NCBI GenBank assembly: GCA_031549865.1
Contig: JAVBPE010000002.1
Coordinates: 353,325 to 417,324, forward strand
Direction of reading: 5' to 3'
Source of the DNA: JAVBPE01 sp031549865
GTDB taxonomy: Bacteria > Bacillota_I > Bacilli_A > Acholeplasmatales > Anaeroplasmataceae
DNA: 64,000 bases
Below the pieces are notes generated by a model that saw only the letters and a list, made by a program, of their open reading frames with translations, was not told the origin of the DNA and made no database searches. The position numbers were made by a program, and so were the translations under genes. The first letter of the stretch is position 1. Each line of letters opens with the position of its first letter. Positions 54,113-63,202 of the stretch are shown here, one piece after another.

Positions 54113-55594
54113 ATGCAAATTTATAAAAATCCTATTATTCTTCAAGATTATTCAGATCCTGATGCAATAAGAGTAAATGATGACTTTTTTATGGTTGCTT
54201 CAAGTTTTAATCATACACCAGTTGTTCCAATCTTACACTCAAAAAATCTTGTAGATTGGCGAATTATTAATTATGTTGCAGATAAATTACCATTTGATAT
54301 TTATGATAATGTTGTGCATGGGGCTGCTGCATGGGCGCCATCTATTAGATATCATAACAATACATATTATTGCGTTATTCCATTTCCAGATGAAGGAGTT
54401 TTTGTTTCAACTTCAAATGATCCATATGGTAAATGGAGTGATTTGCATTGCTTAATAAAAGGAAAAGGTATTATTGATCCTTGCCCAATATGGGTGGATG
54501 ATAAATGCTATATGGTTGTAGGATTTGCCAAATCAAGGATTGGCTTTAATAGTTGTCTTGGAATATATGAGGTATCAAATGATTTAAAAACACAAATTAC
54601 AGATTATAAAATTATATATGATGGACATGATCAAAACCCAACAATTGAAGGACCAAAATTTAATACACGTAATGGGTATTACTATATAATGGCGCCAGCT
54701 GGTAGTGTTAAAGCTGGTTGGCAAGTTGCCTTAAGAAGTAAAGATATATATGGGCCATATCAATCTAAAATTGTTTTAATGCAAAATGATTCACCTATTA
54801 ATGGTCCACATCAAGGAGCTTTAATTGAAATAGATGATAATGATAATTGGGCATTTCTTCATTTCCAAGATATGAGATGCTATGGAAGAGTAGTTTACCT
54901 ACAACCAGTAAAATGGATTAATGATTGGCCAATATGTGGAGCGGTTGGTGACGAACTTCTTGCTGGAACTCCCTATATAGAACATCCATATATAATAGAT
55001 ATTAAATCAGATTATAAATTAAATAATAATGATGAATTTATGGACTCAAAATTATCACTTATTTGGCAAACGCCTGCTAATAAAAAAGATAATTGGTATA
55101 AGTTAGATAATGGATTAATCTTAAATTGTGTTTACCATAATGAAGATTCAATTGATTCACTTAATCTAACACCTAATTTATTTTTACAAAAATTATGTTA
55201 CCTAAATTTTAAAGCCAGTGTTGAAGTGAAATTAAATTTAATAAATGATGGTGATGAAGTAGGATTTACTTTAATGGGAGAAGAGTATGGCTATATCTGT
55301 ATAAAACGCATTAACGGTAAGAACTTTTTAAATTTATATAATGGTAAATTTAAAGAAATAGATAGATTAGTAAGCAGTATAATTTATAAAGAAAACAATA
55401 TCAAATTCAATATAAAATATAAATATCCTAATAAATTTAATTTAGGATATAATGATATTTATTTTAAGGAAACATTCATAGCGAAACCTGGCAGATGGAT
55501 TGGTTCTAAAATAGGTATATATGCTAAAGGACTTAAAAATAGCTTAGGTAGTGCTAAATTTAATAATTTTTTAGTAAAGAAAGTAGGTAAATAA
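54113..55594 (+). CDS. Glycoside hydrolase family 43 protein
   Basis: 493 residues, no signal peptide, so intracellular. Five-bladed propeller in the N-terminal two thirds, with the GH43 acids: Asp in DYSDPDAIRV, Asp in GIIDPCPIWV and Glu in TIEGPKFN. The C-terminal third (from about 320) looks like the beta-sandwich domain found in xylosidases/arabinofuranosidases. It probably cleaves short xylo- or arabino-oligosaccharides, but no transporter or sugar gene is adjacent. Start ATG 54113 after GAGGTGAT; -10 TATAAT at 54088-54093. Confidence 0.88.
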   Translation: MQIYKNPIILQDYSDPDAIRVNDDFFMVASSFNHTPVVPILHSKNLVDWRIINYVADKLPFDIYDNVVHGAAAWAPSIRYHNNTYYCVIPFPDEGVFVSTSNDPYGKWSDLHCLIKGKGIIDPCPIWVDDKCYMVVGFAKSRIGFNSCLGIYEVSNDLKTQITDYKIIYDGHDQNPTIEGPKFNTRNGYYYIMAPAGSVKAGWQVALRSKDIYGPYQSKIVLMQNDSPINGPHQGALIEIDDNDNWAFLHFQDMRCYGRVVYLQPVKWINDWPICGAVGDELLAGTPYIEHPYIIDIKSDYKLNNNDEFMDSKLSLIWQTPANKKDNWYKLDNGLILNCVYHNEDSIDSLNLTPNLFLQKLCYLNFKASVEVKLNLINDGDEVGFTLMGEEYGYICIKRINGKNFLNLYNGKFKEIDRLVSSIIYKENNIKFNIKYKYPNKFNLGYNDIYFKETFIAKPGRWIGSKIGIYAKGLKNSLGSAKFNNFLVKKVGK

Positions 55595-55595
55595 A

Positions 55596-56975
55596 ATGAA
55601 TCACGAATTAAGAATTGATGATGAATTAATCGTTGATATAAAGAGATTGGGTATAAATGGGGAAGGTATTGCATTTTATAAAAAACTTGCAATATTTGTT
55701 GATGGTGTTATACCTAATGAACAAGTAAAAATAAAACTTACAAAAGTTGATGAAAAAATGGCATTTGGTGAAGTCGTTGAATTAATTAAATCTAATAGTG
55801 CTCGTATTACTCCAAAATGTCCACATTATGGAGTATGTGGTGCATGCCAAACAGCACATATAAATTATGAAAAAATGTTAGAATTTAAACGTGATTCTAT
55901 TATTGAGGCTTTAACTCGCTATACAACAATAAATCCACGTTCTTTTGAAATTAGAAAAACAATTGGAATGGATGATCCATACCATTATCGTAATAAAGCA
56001 TCACTTCAAGTTAAAAGTGTAGCTAATGAAACTAAGGTATGCATGCTTCAAAAAGAATCAAATATGCCAGTAGTTATAGATGATTGTAATGTCCAAAGTG
56101 AAACTATAAATAAAGTAGTTAAACAAATATTAAAAATAATAGATAAATTAGAAGTACCTTTATATGTTCCTAAATATAATAGAGGCGTATTACGCTATAT
56201 TGTATGCAGAGTATCATACGCAACGAATCAAGTATTAGTATGTTTTGTTTGTAATGAAAAGAATTCAAAAATAAAGGAACTTGCAATAGAAACATCTAAA
56301 TTAGAAAATGTAGCTAGCGTTTATGAAAATTTTAATACATCTATGAAAGATGGAATTATATTTGGTGATGAAACTAATCATTTATGTAAAGATGAATTTA
56401 TTATAGAAACAATAGGAGACTATAAATTCAGATTAAAACCAACAACATTCTTCCAGCTTAATACAACTCAAACTAAAAAAATGTATGATGAAGTTAAACG
56501 TTTAGCTAAATTATCATTTAAAGAAACAGTACTAGATGCATACTGTGGTGTTGGAACAATTGGTTTATATATAGCTAAAATGGCAAAAGAAGTAATAGGT
56601 ATTGAATATAATAAAGAATCAGTTGAACAAGCTAATTTAAATGCTACTCTAAATAAAATTAAAAATGCTAAATTCTTACAAGGTGATACAGCAGAATTAT
56701 TACCTAAACTAATAAGCCAAGGTCAAAACTTTGATGTTGCGATTGTAGATCCACCAAGAACGGGTTTAGGAGAAACTTTATGTAAAACATTACTTAATGC
56801 AAAAATCAAACGCATTATTTACGTATCATGTAATCCTTCAACATTCGCAAAAGATTTAGCAATATTAGATGAAGCTTATACAGTTAAACAAATTCAACCT
56901 ATTGATATGTTTCCTCAGACATCACTAGTTGAGTGTGTGGTATTACTAGAACTAAAAAGTAAAAGACAGCCATAA
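55596..56975 (+). CDS. rlmD: 23S rRNA (uracil-5-)-methyltransferase, RlmD/RlmCD family
   Basis: 459 residues. N-terminal TRAM domain (VDIKRLGINGEGIAFYKKLAIFVDGVIPNEQVKI), 4Fe-4S Cys cluster (KCPHYGVCGACQTAHINY), SAM motif LDAYCGVGTIGLYIAK and catalytic region VDPPRTGLGE and YVSCNPSTFAKDL with the nucleophilic Cys. Starts 1 base after the GH43 stop, so probably co-transcribed. The exact target uridine cannot be assigned. Confidence 0.93.
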   Translation: MNHELRIDDELIVDIKRLGINGEGIAFYKKLAIFVDGVIPNEQVKIKLTKVDEKMAFGEVVELIKSNSARITPKCPHYGVCGACQTAHINYEKMLEFKRDSIIEALTRYTTINPRSFEIRKTIGMDDPYHYRNKASLQVKSVANETKVCMLQKESNMPVVIDDCNVQSETINKVVKQILKIIDKLEVPLYVPKYNRGVLRYIVCRVSYATNQVLVCFVCNEKNSKIKELAIETSKLENVASVYENFNTSMKDGIIFGDETNHLCKDEFIIETIGDYKFRLKPTTFFQLNTTQTKKMYDEVKRLAKLSFKETVLDAYCGVGTIGLYIAKMAKEVIGIEYNKESVEQANLNATLNKIKNAKFLQGDTAELLPKLISQGQNFDVAIVDPPRTGLGETLCKTLLNAKIKRIIYVSCNPSTFAKDLAILDEAYTVKQIQPIDMFPQTSLVECVVLLELKSKRQP

Positions 56976-57056
56976 AATGAGTAAAATAATATATTGTAGA
57001 AATTGTTGGCTTGTTTGATTAAAAAAATAGATATAGTATATCAACTACAATTGAAT

Positions 57057-57093
57057 AAAAATCACTAAATTAAAAAAGTTTAGTGATTTTTTA
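57057..57093 (+). terminator. Terminator after the rRNA methyltransferase
   Basis: Stem AAAAATCACTAAA/TTTAGTGATTTTT, then T-run. Confidence 0.92.
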
Positions 57094-57189
57094 ATCATAA
57101 AGCATAATTGTGACTTTATTAGTTAGAATTTATCACTATCAAAAACATAAAATAATAAAAAACAATAGTGATAACTTGCTTTTAAAACT

Positions 57190-57471
57190 ATGCAGGAATA
57201 TAAAGAAAATAAAGTATTAGAAATAGGATATTTATTTAATTGTGACTATTGGCATAAAGGATATGCAATAGAGTCAGCTATTGCTTGTAAAGAATATGCT
57301 TTTAATATATTAAATGCAAAAGAAATATATTCAATTATAAGAGATACTAATATTGCATCGCAAAATGTAGCAATTAGGAATGGAATGCGAAAAAAAGATG
57401 TCTTTGTAAAACATTATCGTGGTATAGATATGCCTCATTATGTCTTTAGTATTGAAAAAGATAAACAATGA
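57190..57471 (+). pseudogene. Truncated GNAT acetyltransferase (C-terminal part)
   Basis: 93 residues corresponding to the second half of RimJ/RimL-type acetyltransferases: EIGYLFNCDYWHKGYAIESAIACKEYAFN (acetyl-CoA binding region) then NIASQNVAIRNGM. The first half is missing, an in-frame stop lies at 57172-57174, and no RBS precedes the ATG. Very likely a remnant. Confidence 0.75.
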
Positions 57472-57544
57472 ATTTTTAATTATTAAAACTACCTTTCTAA
57501 GATTGATATTTATACTGATTTATACATAAATTGTTCACATGATT

Positions 57545-57570
57545 CCTAAACGAAAGTTTAGGTTTTTATT
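57545..57570 (+). terminator. Terminator before the Fic stub
   Basis: Stem CCTAAAC/GTTTAGG with GAAA tetraloop, then TTTTTATT. Confidence 0.88.
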
Positions 57571-57582
57571 TAAATAATTTAA

Positions 57583-57629
57583 TTTGTGCGCGTATCGACT
57601 ACGAGCACAAAAAATGCTAAAATTTGTGC
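57583..57629. promoter_or_regulatory. Inverted and direct TTTGTGC motifs before the Fic stub
   Basis: TTTGTGC (57583-57589), its complement GCACAAA (57605-57611), and TTTGTGC again (57623-57629), ending just before the AGAGGTG of the Fic stub. Spacing suits an operator for an autoregulated toxin-like gene; no regulator is identified. Confidence 0.35.
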
Positions 57630-57642
57630 AAGAGGTGATAAC

Positions 57643-57780
57643 GTGCGCAATTTAACGTTTGATTATGACTATAATGATATAGATATATTAAAGGCATTGA
57701 ATAAGGCAAATAATAAAATAGGCGAGCTTAATGGATTGATTAATATAATGCCAAATCCTAATATTATATTTATTAGCTAG
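57643..57780 (+). pseudogene. N-terminal stub of a Fic-family protein
   Basis: From GTG 57643 (AGAGGTGATAAC upstream) 45 codons read NLTFDYDYNDIDILKALNKA then NNKIGELNGLINIMPNPN, the Fic N-terminal helix pattern (ALxxA-x3-GxLxGL-x3-PNP). The frame stops at TAG 57778-57780, where transposase-remnant sequence begins on the other strand. The catalytic HPFxxGNGR part is absent from the window. Confidence 0.65.
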
Positions 57781-58136
57781 CGATTCATAAGTTCCCTTAC
57801 CTGATAAATATTCATCAATTACTTTTTTCTTAAATTCACTTGCATATGATTTATTCTTATTAGATGAATCGAATCCTTTTTCTCCTAAAATTTCATATCT
57901 GTGAGTCCATTTACTAATTTTAAAGATTACACTATTCGACAAGTTGTATTCATTTGCTAAATCAGTTGGTGATTATCCTTTTAAATACCTTTTGACTATC
58001 TCAAGTTTTAATTCTTTGCTATACTTAACATTTCTTCCCATAAAAAAACACCTCCAAAATAGACTTAATAATTTTAAGGTCGCGAATCCCCTTGGGGATT
58101 GTTATCTTTAATTATTTTATTTGTCTACTTTGGAGA
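57770..58136 (-). mobile_element. IS3-like insertion sequence remnant
   Basis: The OrfA remnant plus a flanking non-coding end with an inverted repeat CTCCAAAATAGAC (58052-58064) / GTCTACTTTGGAG (about 58121-58133; one mismatch) and a palindrome AATCCCC/GGGGATT at 58086-58101. One end and all of OrfB are missing, so it cannot move by itself. Exact borders are uncertain. Confidence 0.5.
57782..58041 (-). pseudogene. IS3-family transposase OrfA remnant
   Basis: On the minus strand ATG at 58041 (GGAGGTG upstream) starts GRNVKYSKELKLEIVKRYLKG, then an in-frame TAA, then SPTDLANEYNLSNSVIFKIS and KWTHRYEILGEKGF, ending in SEFKKKVIDEYLSGKGTYESLANKYNI. Paired helix-turn-helix units with WxxRYExxGExGF are typical of IS150/IS3-group OrfA. 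Broken by the stop, and cut off at about 57780 where Fic sequence begins. OrfB is missing. Confidence 0.75.
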
Positions 58137-58164
58137 TATCATATCAGAATTTATATGCTCTTTT

Positions 58165-58944
58165 CTAATTTTGTTTTTTGATTTCATCAAGCTCAGCTAA
58201 ATACTCAATTGACCAATCATAATTTTTACAGAATTCTCCGTAATAATTACCTTTTCCAGTCAGTAAAAATGTCCAAAAATCGCACGAAATAATAGATTTA
58301 TCTAAAGTGAGAATAGCTCTACCAAATGTAACACAAGGGCAGTCGATATCACTTAATGTTTTTCGTAATCTCCAAACAGCATCACGGTAGAGTATTTTGC
58401 TTTTTTCTATGTCAACATCTGCCCAAAGATGAGCAATAGCATCGGTCATAGTTAATGTTTTACCATTATATGTAAGTAGTAATGCAAAAAGTTCTTTTGA
58501 TTTAGTAGAAGAAAAATTGATGAGTGAACCATCTACGAAACAGTCAAAAGAATCGAACATCTTAGCAACTAAAATTCTATTCCTATCATTGATTATTTCA
58601 AGAAACTTGCAAAGCGTTTTAGTGTCGTATGGTTTGTATAGGAAACCGATTGTATTTTGAGCAACAATTTGTGGTAAATCCGCAAGAGTAATGGAAAGTC
58701 CTGTTATAAAGACTATGCGTAAAGTTGGAGTGATATCAATTAAAAGTTTAGCAAGCTCAATACCATTGATTCCGGGCATATTAACATCTAAAAATGCTGC
58801 ATCGATGTGGCTAGATGCTACATACTCACAAATTGCGATTGGGTCATCACGAAAAAATTTAGCTTCAACTTCTTGTTCATCGATAATTTCTTTTAAAAAA
58901 ATTTGCAAAGCATTAATTTCATCATCAATTATCAAAATCTTCAT
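58165..58944 (-). CDS. Response regulator with SARP/OmpR-like C-terminal domain
   Basis: 259 residues. Receiver domain (1-120): acidic pair IIDDE, phospho-acceptor Asp in AAFLDVNMPGINGIELA, Thr/Ser in IVFITGLS and Lys in GFLYKPYD. The C-terminal part from about 130 (FVDGSLINFSSTKSKELFALLLTYNGKTLT, DAIAHLWADVDIEKSKILYRDAVWRLRKTL) is a winged helix followed by a BTAD-like stretch, not LytTR. It overlaps the sensor gene by 20 bases. Likely controls the divergent LRR lipoprotein gene. Confidence 0.87.
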   Translation of the reverse strand: MKILIIDDEINALQIFLKEIIDEQEVEAKFFRDDPIAICEYVASSHIDAAFLDVNMPGINGIELAKLLIDITPTLRIVFITGLSITLADLPQIVAQNTIGFLYKPYDTKTLCKFLEIINDRNRILVAKMFDSFDCFVDGSLINFSSTKSKELFALLLTYNGKTLTMTDAIAHLWADVDIEKSKILYRDAVWRLRKTLSDIDCPCVTFGRAILTLDKSIISCDFWTFLLTGKGNYYGEFCKNYDWSIEYLAELDEIKKQN

Positions 58945-60337
58945 GTGATACCTCCTGTGTTGTAATTGGCAAATGTACAGTGATCTGTGTTCCGTTTCCT
59001 AAACTACTTTCCACATTAGGTTCAACACCTAATATTAAACGAAATCTTTCACAGGCATTTCGTATACCCACAGATTTCTCAAGAACATCCGCAGGGTTGA
59101 ATCCAACACCATTGTCACTGATACGTAACATGATGTAATTTGCTTCACGATAAGTTGTAATGATAAGTGCACCGTCTTCATGCTCATTGATGCGACTGTA
59201 TTTGATAGTGTTCTCTACGAAAGGTTGTATTGAAAATGCAGGGATTAAAAAGTTAGAATAATCGATATCATAGATAATCCGAAACTCTTTTTGTACATTG
59301 AGGTTACAAAAGTCAATGTAACGTGAAATATTTTCAATTTCACGTTTAAATGGAATGAGTTCGGTATCAATCATGCCTATACGTTCACGTAAGAACGCAG
59401 AAAAGAGTTCAATGGCTTGATCTCCAGAGGCTAAATTATGATGGTACATGGATTTAATAGTAGTTAATGAGTTAAAGAAAAAGTGTGGTTTCAGCTGTTC
59501 GTTTAAAACTTTAGTACGCATGTGTTCGACTTGAATTTTATATTCGTTGGCGCGAACAGCATCACGATCAACGCGAATGAAGAAAGCAATATATACACCA
59601 ATGTATGATAAAAGACATATCAATATATAAGCTGACGACCAACCTATGCTGTTTTTAATAATTCCTAGACAAGCTAACATATTGGTAGTATGCATGCCAG
59701 TGCAGCAAAAAAGGATGAGTGATGTGAGTGCAAATGTTATATTTTCTAACCCAGCACCGAAGACACGTCGTTGAAAGTTAATGAACCAAATACTGAACGA
59801 TATTACAAAGATAATATGAGCGATAAACTGTAGCCCAAAGAAGGAAAGTACAAAATAAAAAATGGCACACCCTCCACCTAAGGTATAGATTCTTAGTAGT
59901 GGAATTTTTTTGTTATTAGGACGATAGGTATATTGCAAAAACCACAAAGTAGATAGTACATAGGCTATATAACTGATGTTGCTAGCAATTTCAAAGAAAA
60001 ATGAGTTTTGTTGTATATTAAGTCGAGCAAAAAAGACTGACATATCAGGCGAAAACAACATGAGTAACATTAGGAAAAACGAAAAGACTGCTGTGTGCAT
60101 TGTTGCATCAGATATATGAAAGATTGTTATAAACTCCACAAAAAAAACTACAAAACAAAATCCAAGCAAGATAAATGCAAAGATACCGATGTCCATATTT
60201 GTACCTGCTAGTAATTTGATTGAAAAGTGGTTGAATATAAGAGATATGATACCGCCTAAAAAGACTGAAAGTATATATAAAATTGGAAAAATATTGCGTA
60301 TTATTTTTTTAGTTTTCATATTTCTATAATATCTCAT
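58925..60337 (-). CDS. LytS-type sensor histidine kinase
   Basis: About 470 residues. Residues 1-230 hold seven or so membrane helices with little outside the membrane. Then comes a His_kinase H-box QLKPHFFFNSLTTIKSMYHHN and a HATPase domain (QPFVENTIKYSRINE N-box, LRISDNGVGFNPADV G1 box, GIRNACERFRLILG, GNGTQITVHLP). Start uncertain: ATG 60337 directly follows AAGGTG, while ATG 60319 leaves a long spacing. Transcribed away from the lipoprotein gene at 60570. Confidence 0.88.
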   Translation of the reverse strand: MRYYRNMKTKKIIRNIFPILYILSVFLGGIISLIFNHFSIKLLAGTNMDIGIFAFILLGFCFVVFFVEFITIFHISDATMHTAVFSFFLMLLMLFSPDMSVFFARLNIQQNSFFFEIASNISYIAYVLSTLWFLQYTYRPNNKKIPLLRIYTLGGGCAIFYFVLSFFGLQFIAHIIFVISFSIWFINFQRRVFGAGLENITFALTSLILFCCTGMHTTNMLACLGIIKNSIGWSSAYILICLLSYIGVYIAFFIRVDRDAVRANEYKIQVEHMRTKVLNEQLKPHFFFNSLTTIKSMYHHNLASGDQAIELFSAFLRERIGMIDTELIPFKREIENISRYIDFCNLNVQKEFRIIYDIDYSNFLIPAFSIQPFVENTIKYSRINEHEDGALIITTYREANYIMLRISDNGVGFNPADVLEKSVGIRNACERFRLILGVEPNVESSLGNGTQITVHLPITTQEVSHEDFDN

Positions 60338-60569
60338 CACCTTTATGCTGTCAACGGGTGGAAATTATTTTTATGATTTTTCACTTTAAAAAGAAATTTT
60401 CAAAAGTAGACTTTTCAAATCAAAAATAGGATTAAACTCATTGAGAAATCATAAATTATATTATCATTTTTAATCTTTATTTTGTTATTTCAGCCTTAGT
60501 TTGTAGCACTTTTCAAGCACTTCATATGTTAATATAAAGCAAAATATCTTTAAAGGAGATAGAAAAACT

Positions 60570-62924
60570 ATGAAAAAGAAAAAGTTACTAAATATTTTGA
60601 CTTTTGTATGTGCTTTGGTATGTACATTAGGGCTTGCTTCATGTGGAGATGATACACAAAGCAATACTACAACAAATACTACAACACCAAGTAATACTTC
60701 ACAAACAGTTGAAGTTACAAGTATTTCACTTAATAAAAGTGAAGTTACACTTGACATTGGTGAAGAGGAAACATTAATCGCAACCATTAATCCAGAAAGT
60801 GCAACAAATAAAACTATAACATGGTCAGTTGCCCCAGCAGGAATAGTAAGCGTAGCTAATGGAAAAATAACCGCACTTGCTCAAGGTGAAGCAACAGTTA
60901 CGGCAACAGTAGGTACAAAGTCAGCAACATGCAGTGTGAGTGTTAATGCCCAAACTCAAGTCGACACAAAAGTTGTTACTAAGACTAAATGGGTAGAAAT
61001 AATGCAAAGTGATCAATCATTTACTATATCAATATCAGTAGATAGTACAGCTATGGGTACAATCAAAATTGATGGAGAAAAAAGATTTCAAAAAATGGGG
61101 ACTAGAGAACAAATTTATACAAAAGAAGGCAATGAATATTTCAATTATCTAAAAAATACTGATGATTGGGTTAGAGCTACAGTGGATGAAGACGAATACG
61201 GATATACGAGTTCTTATTCACAACTTTTAGCGATATTTAAAGATGAGTTTGATAGTTTTACATATTTAGAAGGAGTATACACTGCCCAAACAATAGATAT
61301 GACTGAATCAATGAGTGGAATATTAACTAATGTAGTTGCTACTTTTGAAGACAACCTTATAAAAAGTCTTACATTTGAAGTAGAAGGTGATTCAGTGGTT
61401 TATAAATATGAATATGAAGATTTCGGAACTACTATTATAACAATACCTACAGAATATGGTTATGTACTAAGTGGTAAATATTATTCAATAGAAACGAGTG
61501 AAGATGGATGGGCGCCTAATTTAGAAAATTATTTTCAATTTAGTTTGAATAATAATGTTGAAATATCAGGTAGTGGGGTTGCTCCTTACGAGTTTGATAA
61601 TACTCTAATAATTATAGATGTTGATTATGCGTTATTATATGGTAAAATTGATGGTAAAATTTTATGGCTATTTATGGATGAAAATGATATAGATGACAAT
61701 AGTAAGGCAATACTATTCTTATATAATGGTAATGAAATATCATCAGAAGATCAAGCAAAAATAGTTGAATATTTTGGTGATGGAATTAGTTTAGCTGATG
61801 TTAAATCATTAATAAACTTTGATAAACAAGGTGGCATTGGTGGAACTGATGAAATAAGTGTAAACGAAGGTGATGAAATGCCTGAAGCTATAGCTCCAAC
61901 TAAAGACGGATATGTATTTTTAGGTTATTTTGAATTCGCAGAAGAAGATAGTACTCAATATTATGATGCTAATATGATGAGCGTTAAAGCTTGGGACAAA
62001 AAGGGAAACACAACACTTTATGCGCATTGGTTGGACAATACTAATTATACTAATGGATTGGTATTTACTTCCATTAAAAATGGAGAAGAATATAGCATAA
62101 CAGGATATACGGGTGATTCTAATGAAATATTAACGCCATCTACTTATTTAGATAAACCAGTAACGGCTATCGGTGTTGGAGCATTTTATGAAAATAGAAA
62201 TCTTACATCTATTATAATCCAAGGTAACGTTACTTCTATTGGTCTGGCTGCTTTTTATGGATGTAATAATTTAAAATTTATTGTGATTCCAAATAGTGTT
62301 ACAACTATTGGAAATGGGGTATTTTATGAATGTCGTAATCTAACGTCAATTGTGATTCCAAAAGGAGTAACTACGATTGATGAGCAAACTTTCCTAAGTT
62401 GTGTTAGTCTAACATCAATTATAATTCCAGATAGCGTAACTAAAATTGGAAACCAAGCATTTTTTAAATGTAGTAGTCTAACATCAGTCGTAATTCCTCT
62501 TAGTGTAAATTACATTGGTTCCTCTGCTTTTGCAGGTTGTAGCAGTCTAACATCTATTAGAATTCCATTTGGAGTGACTGGACTTAGAGGTGCTACATTC
62601 TCAGGTTGTAGCAGTCTAACGACAGTTGAACTACCAGAAAACTTTACAGATATTAATATGTTTGATTTTGCAGATTGTACTAGTTTGACATCGATTAATA
62701 TACCAAATAAAGTAAAACTTATTGCAGAATTTGCATTTCAAAATTGTACTAGTCTAACATCAATCACACTTCCAGTTGCACTAGCTACAGTTGGTGAAGA
62801 TGTTTTCAAAGGTTGGACTTCATCACAAACTATTTATATTCGAGGCACATCTACTTTACCTTATGGTTGGAGATTGAATTGGAATAGAGATTGTTCTGCA
62901 AATATTGTATGGGATGCAGAATAA
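60570..62924 (+). CDS. BspA-like LRR lipoprotein with Big_2 and InlB-type repeats
   Basis: 784 residues. Signal peptide with lipobox LASC (Cys about 25), a Thr/Asn-rich linker, a BIG2 Ig-like domain (about 48-125: VTSISLNKSEVTLDIGEEETL), a long unassigned region (130-420), an InlB B-repeat/Flg_new unit (GYVFLGYFEF to TLYAHW, about 430-490), and LRR_5 repeats to the end (SLTSIIIPDSVTKIGNQAFFKC, SLTSVVIPLSVNYIGSSAFAGC). Surface adhesin-like. It differs from the lipoproteins at 18628 and 21856 in lacking the Cys-rich repeats. RBS AAAGGAG; divergent from the two-component system. Confidence 0.9.
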   Translation: MKKKKLLNILTFVCALVCTLGLASCGDDTQSNTTTNTTTPSNTSQTVEVTSISLNKSEVTLDIGEEETLIATINPESATNKTITWSVAPAGIVSVANGKITALAQGEATVTATVGTKSATCSVSVNAQTQVDTKVVTKTKWVEIMQSDQSFTISISVDSTAMGTIKIDGEKRFQKMGTREQIYTKEGNEYFNYLKNTDDWVRATVDEDEYGYTSSYSQLLAIFKDEFDSFTYLEGVYTAQTIDMTESMSGILTNVVATFEDNLIKSLTFEVEGDSVVYKYEYEDFGTTIITIPTEYGYVLSGKYYSIETSEDGWAPNLENYFQFSLNNNVEISGSGVAPYEFDNTLIIIDVDYALLYGKIDGKILWLFMDENDIDDNSKAILFLYNGNEISSEDQAKIVEYFGDGISLADVKSLINFDKQGGIGGTDEISVNEGDEMPEAIAPTKDGYVFLGYFEFAEEDSTQYYDANMMSVKAWDKKGNTTLYAHWLDNTNYTNGLVFTSIKNGEEYSITGYTGDSNEILTPSTYLDKPVTAIGVGAFYENRNLTSIIIQGNVTSIGLAAFYGCNNLKFIVIPNSVTTIGNGVFYECRNLTSIVIPKGVTTIDEQTFLSCVSLTSIIIPDSVTKIGNQAFFKCSSLTSVVIPLSVNYIGSSAFAGCSSLTSIRIPFGVTGLRGATFSGCSSLTTVELPENFTDINMFDFADCTSLTSINIPNKVKLIAEFAFQNCTSLTSITLPVALATVGEDVFKGWTSSQTIYIRGTSTLPYGWRLNWNRDCSANIVWDAE

Positions 62925-62986
62925 GTAATTATAAATTTAAGTATTTATGCTAAAAAAACGCAATAAATATAGAGCAATATAATACT

Positions 62987-63033
62987 AAAAAATGACTAAT
63001 AAAGGATAATTTCCAATTTTAGTCATTTTTTTA
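62987..63033 (+). terminator. Terminator after the LRR lipoprotein
   Basis: Stem AAATGACTAA/TTTAGTCATTT with an 18-base loop, then T-run. Confidence 0.85.
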
Positions 63034-63144
63034 TCAACAATGAAAATTATTTTTACAAAATTAATCATTCTCTTTTATCAATCTAAAAATAAAGTGTAGT
63101 TTTTTAAAATATTTATATTTAATCACTTTAAAAAGTGGTTTTTC

Positions 63145-63172
63145 TTGAAACAAAATCTAGTTGTGATATAAT
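63145..63172 (+). promoter_or_regulatory. Promoter of the SDR gene
   Basis: TTGAAA (63145-63150), 16-bp spacer, TATAAT (63167-63172). A hairpin CACTTT/AAAGTG with T-run lies just upstream (63123-63144). Confidence 0.72.
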
Positions 63173-63202
63173 AAATATAGTATAAAAAAGGAGATATAAA
63201 AA

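Noticed and set aside
57586..57642. Earlier start for the Fic stub
   Set aside because: The codons before GTG 57643 lie in the TTTGTGC repeat and RBS region and do not resemble the Fic N-terminus.
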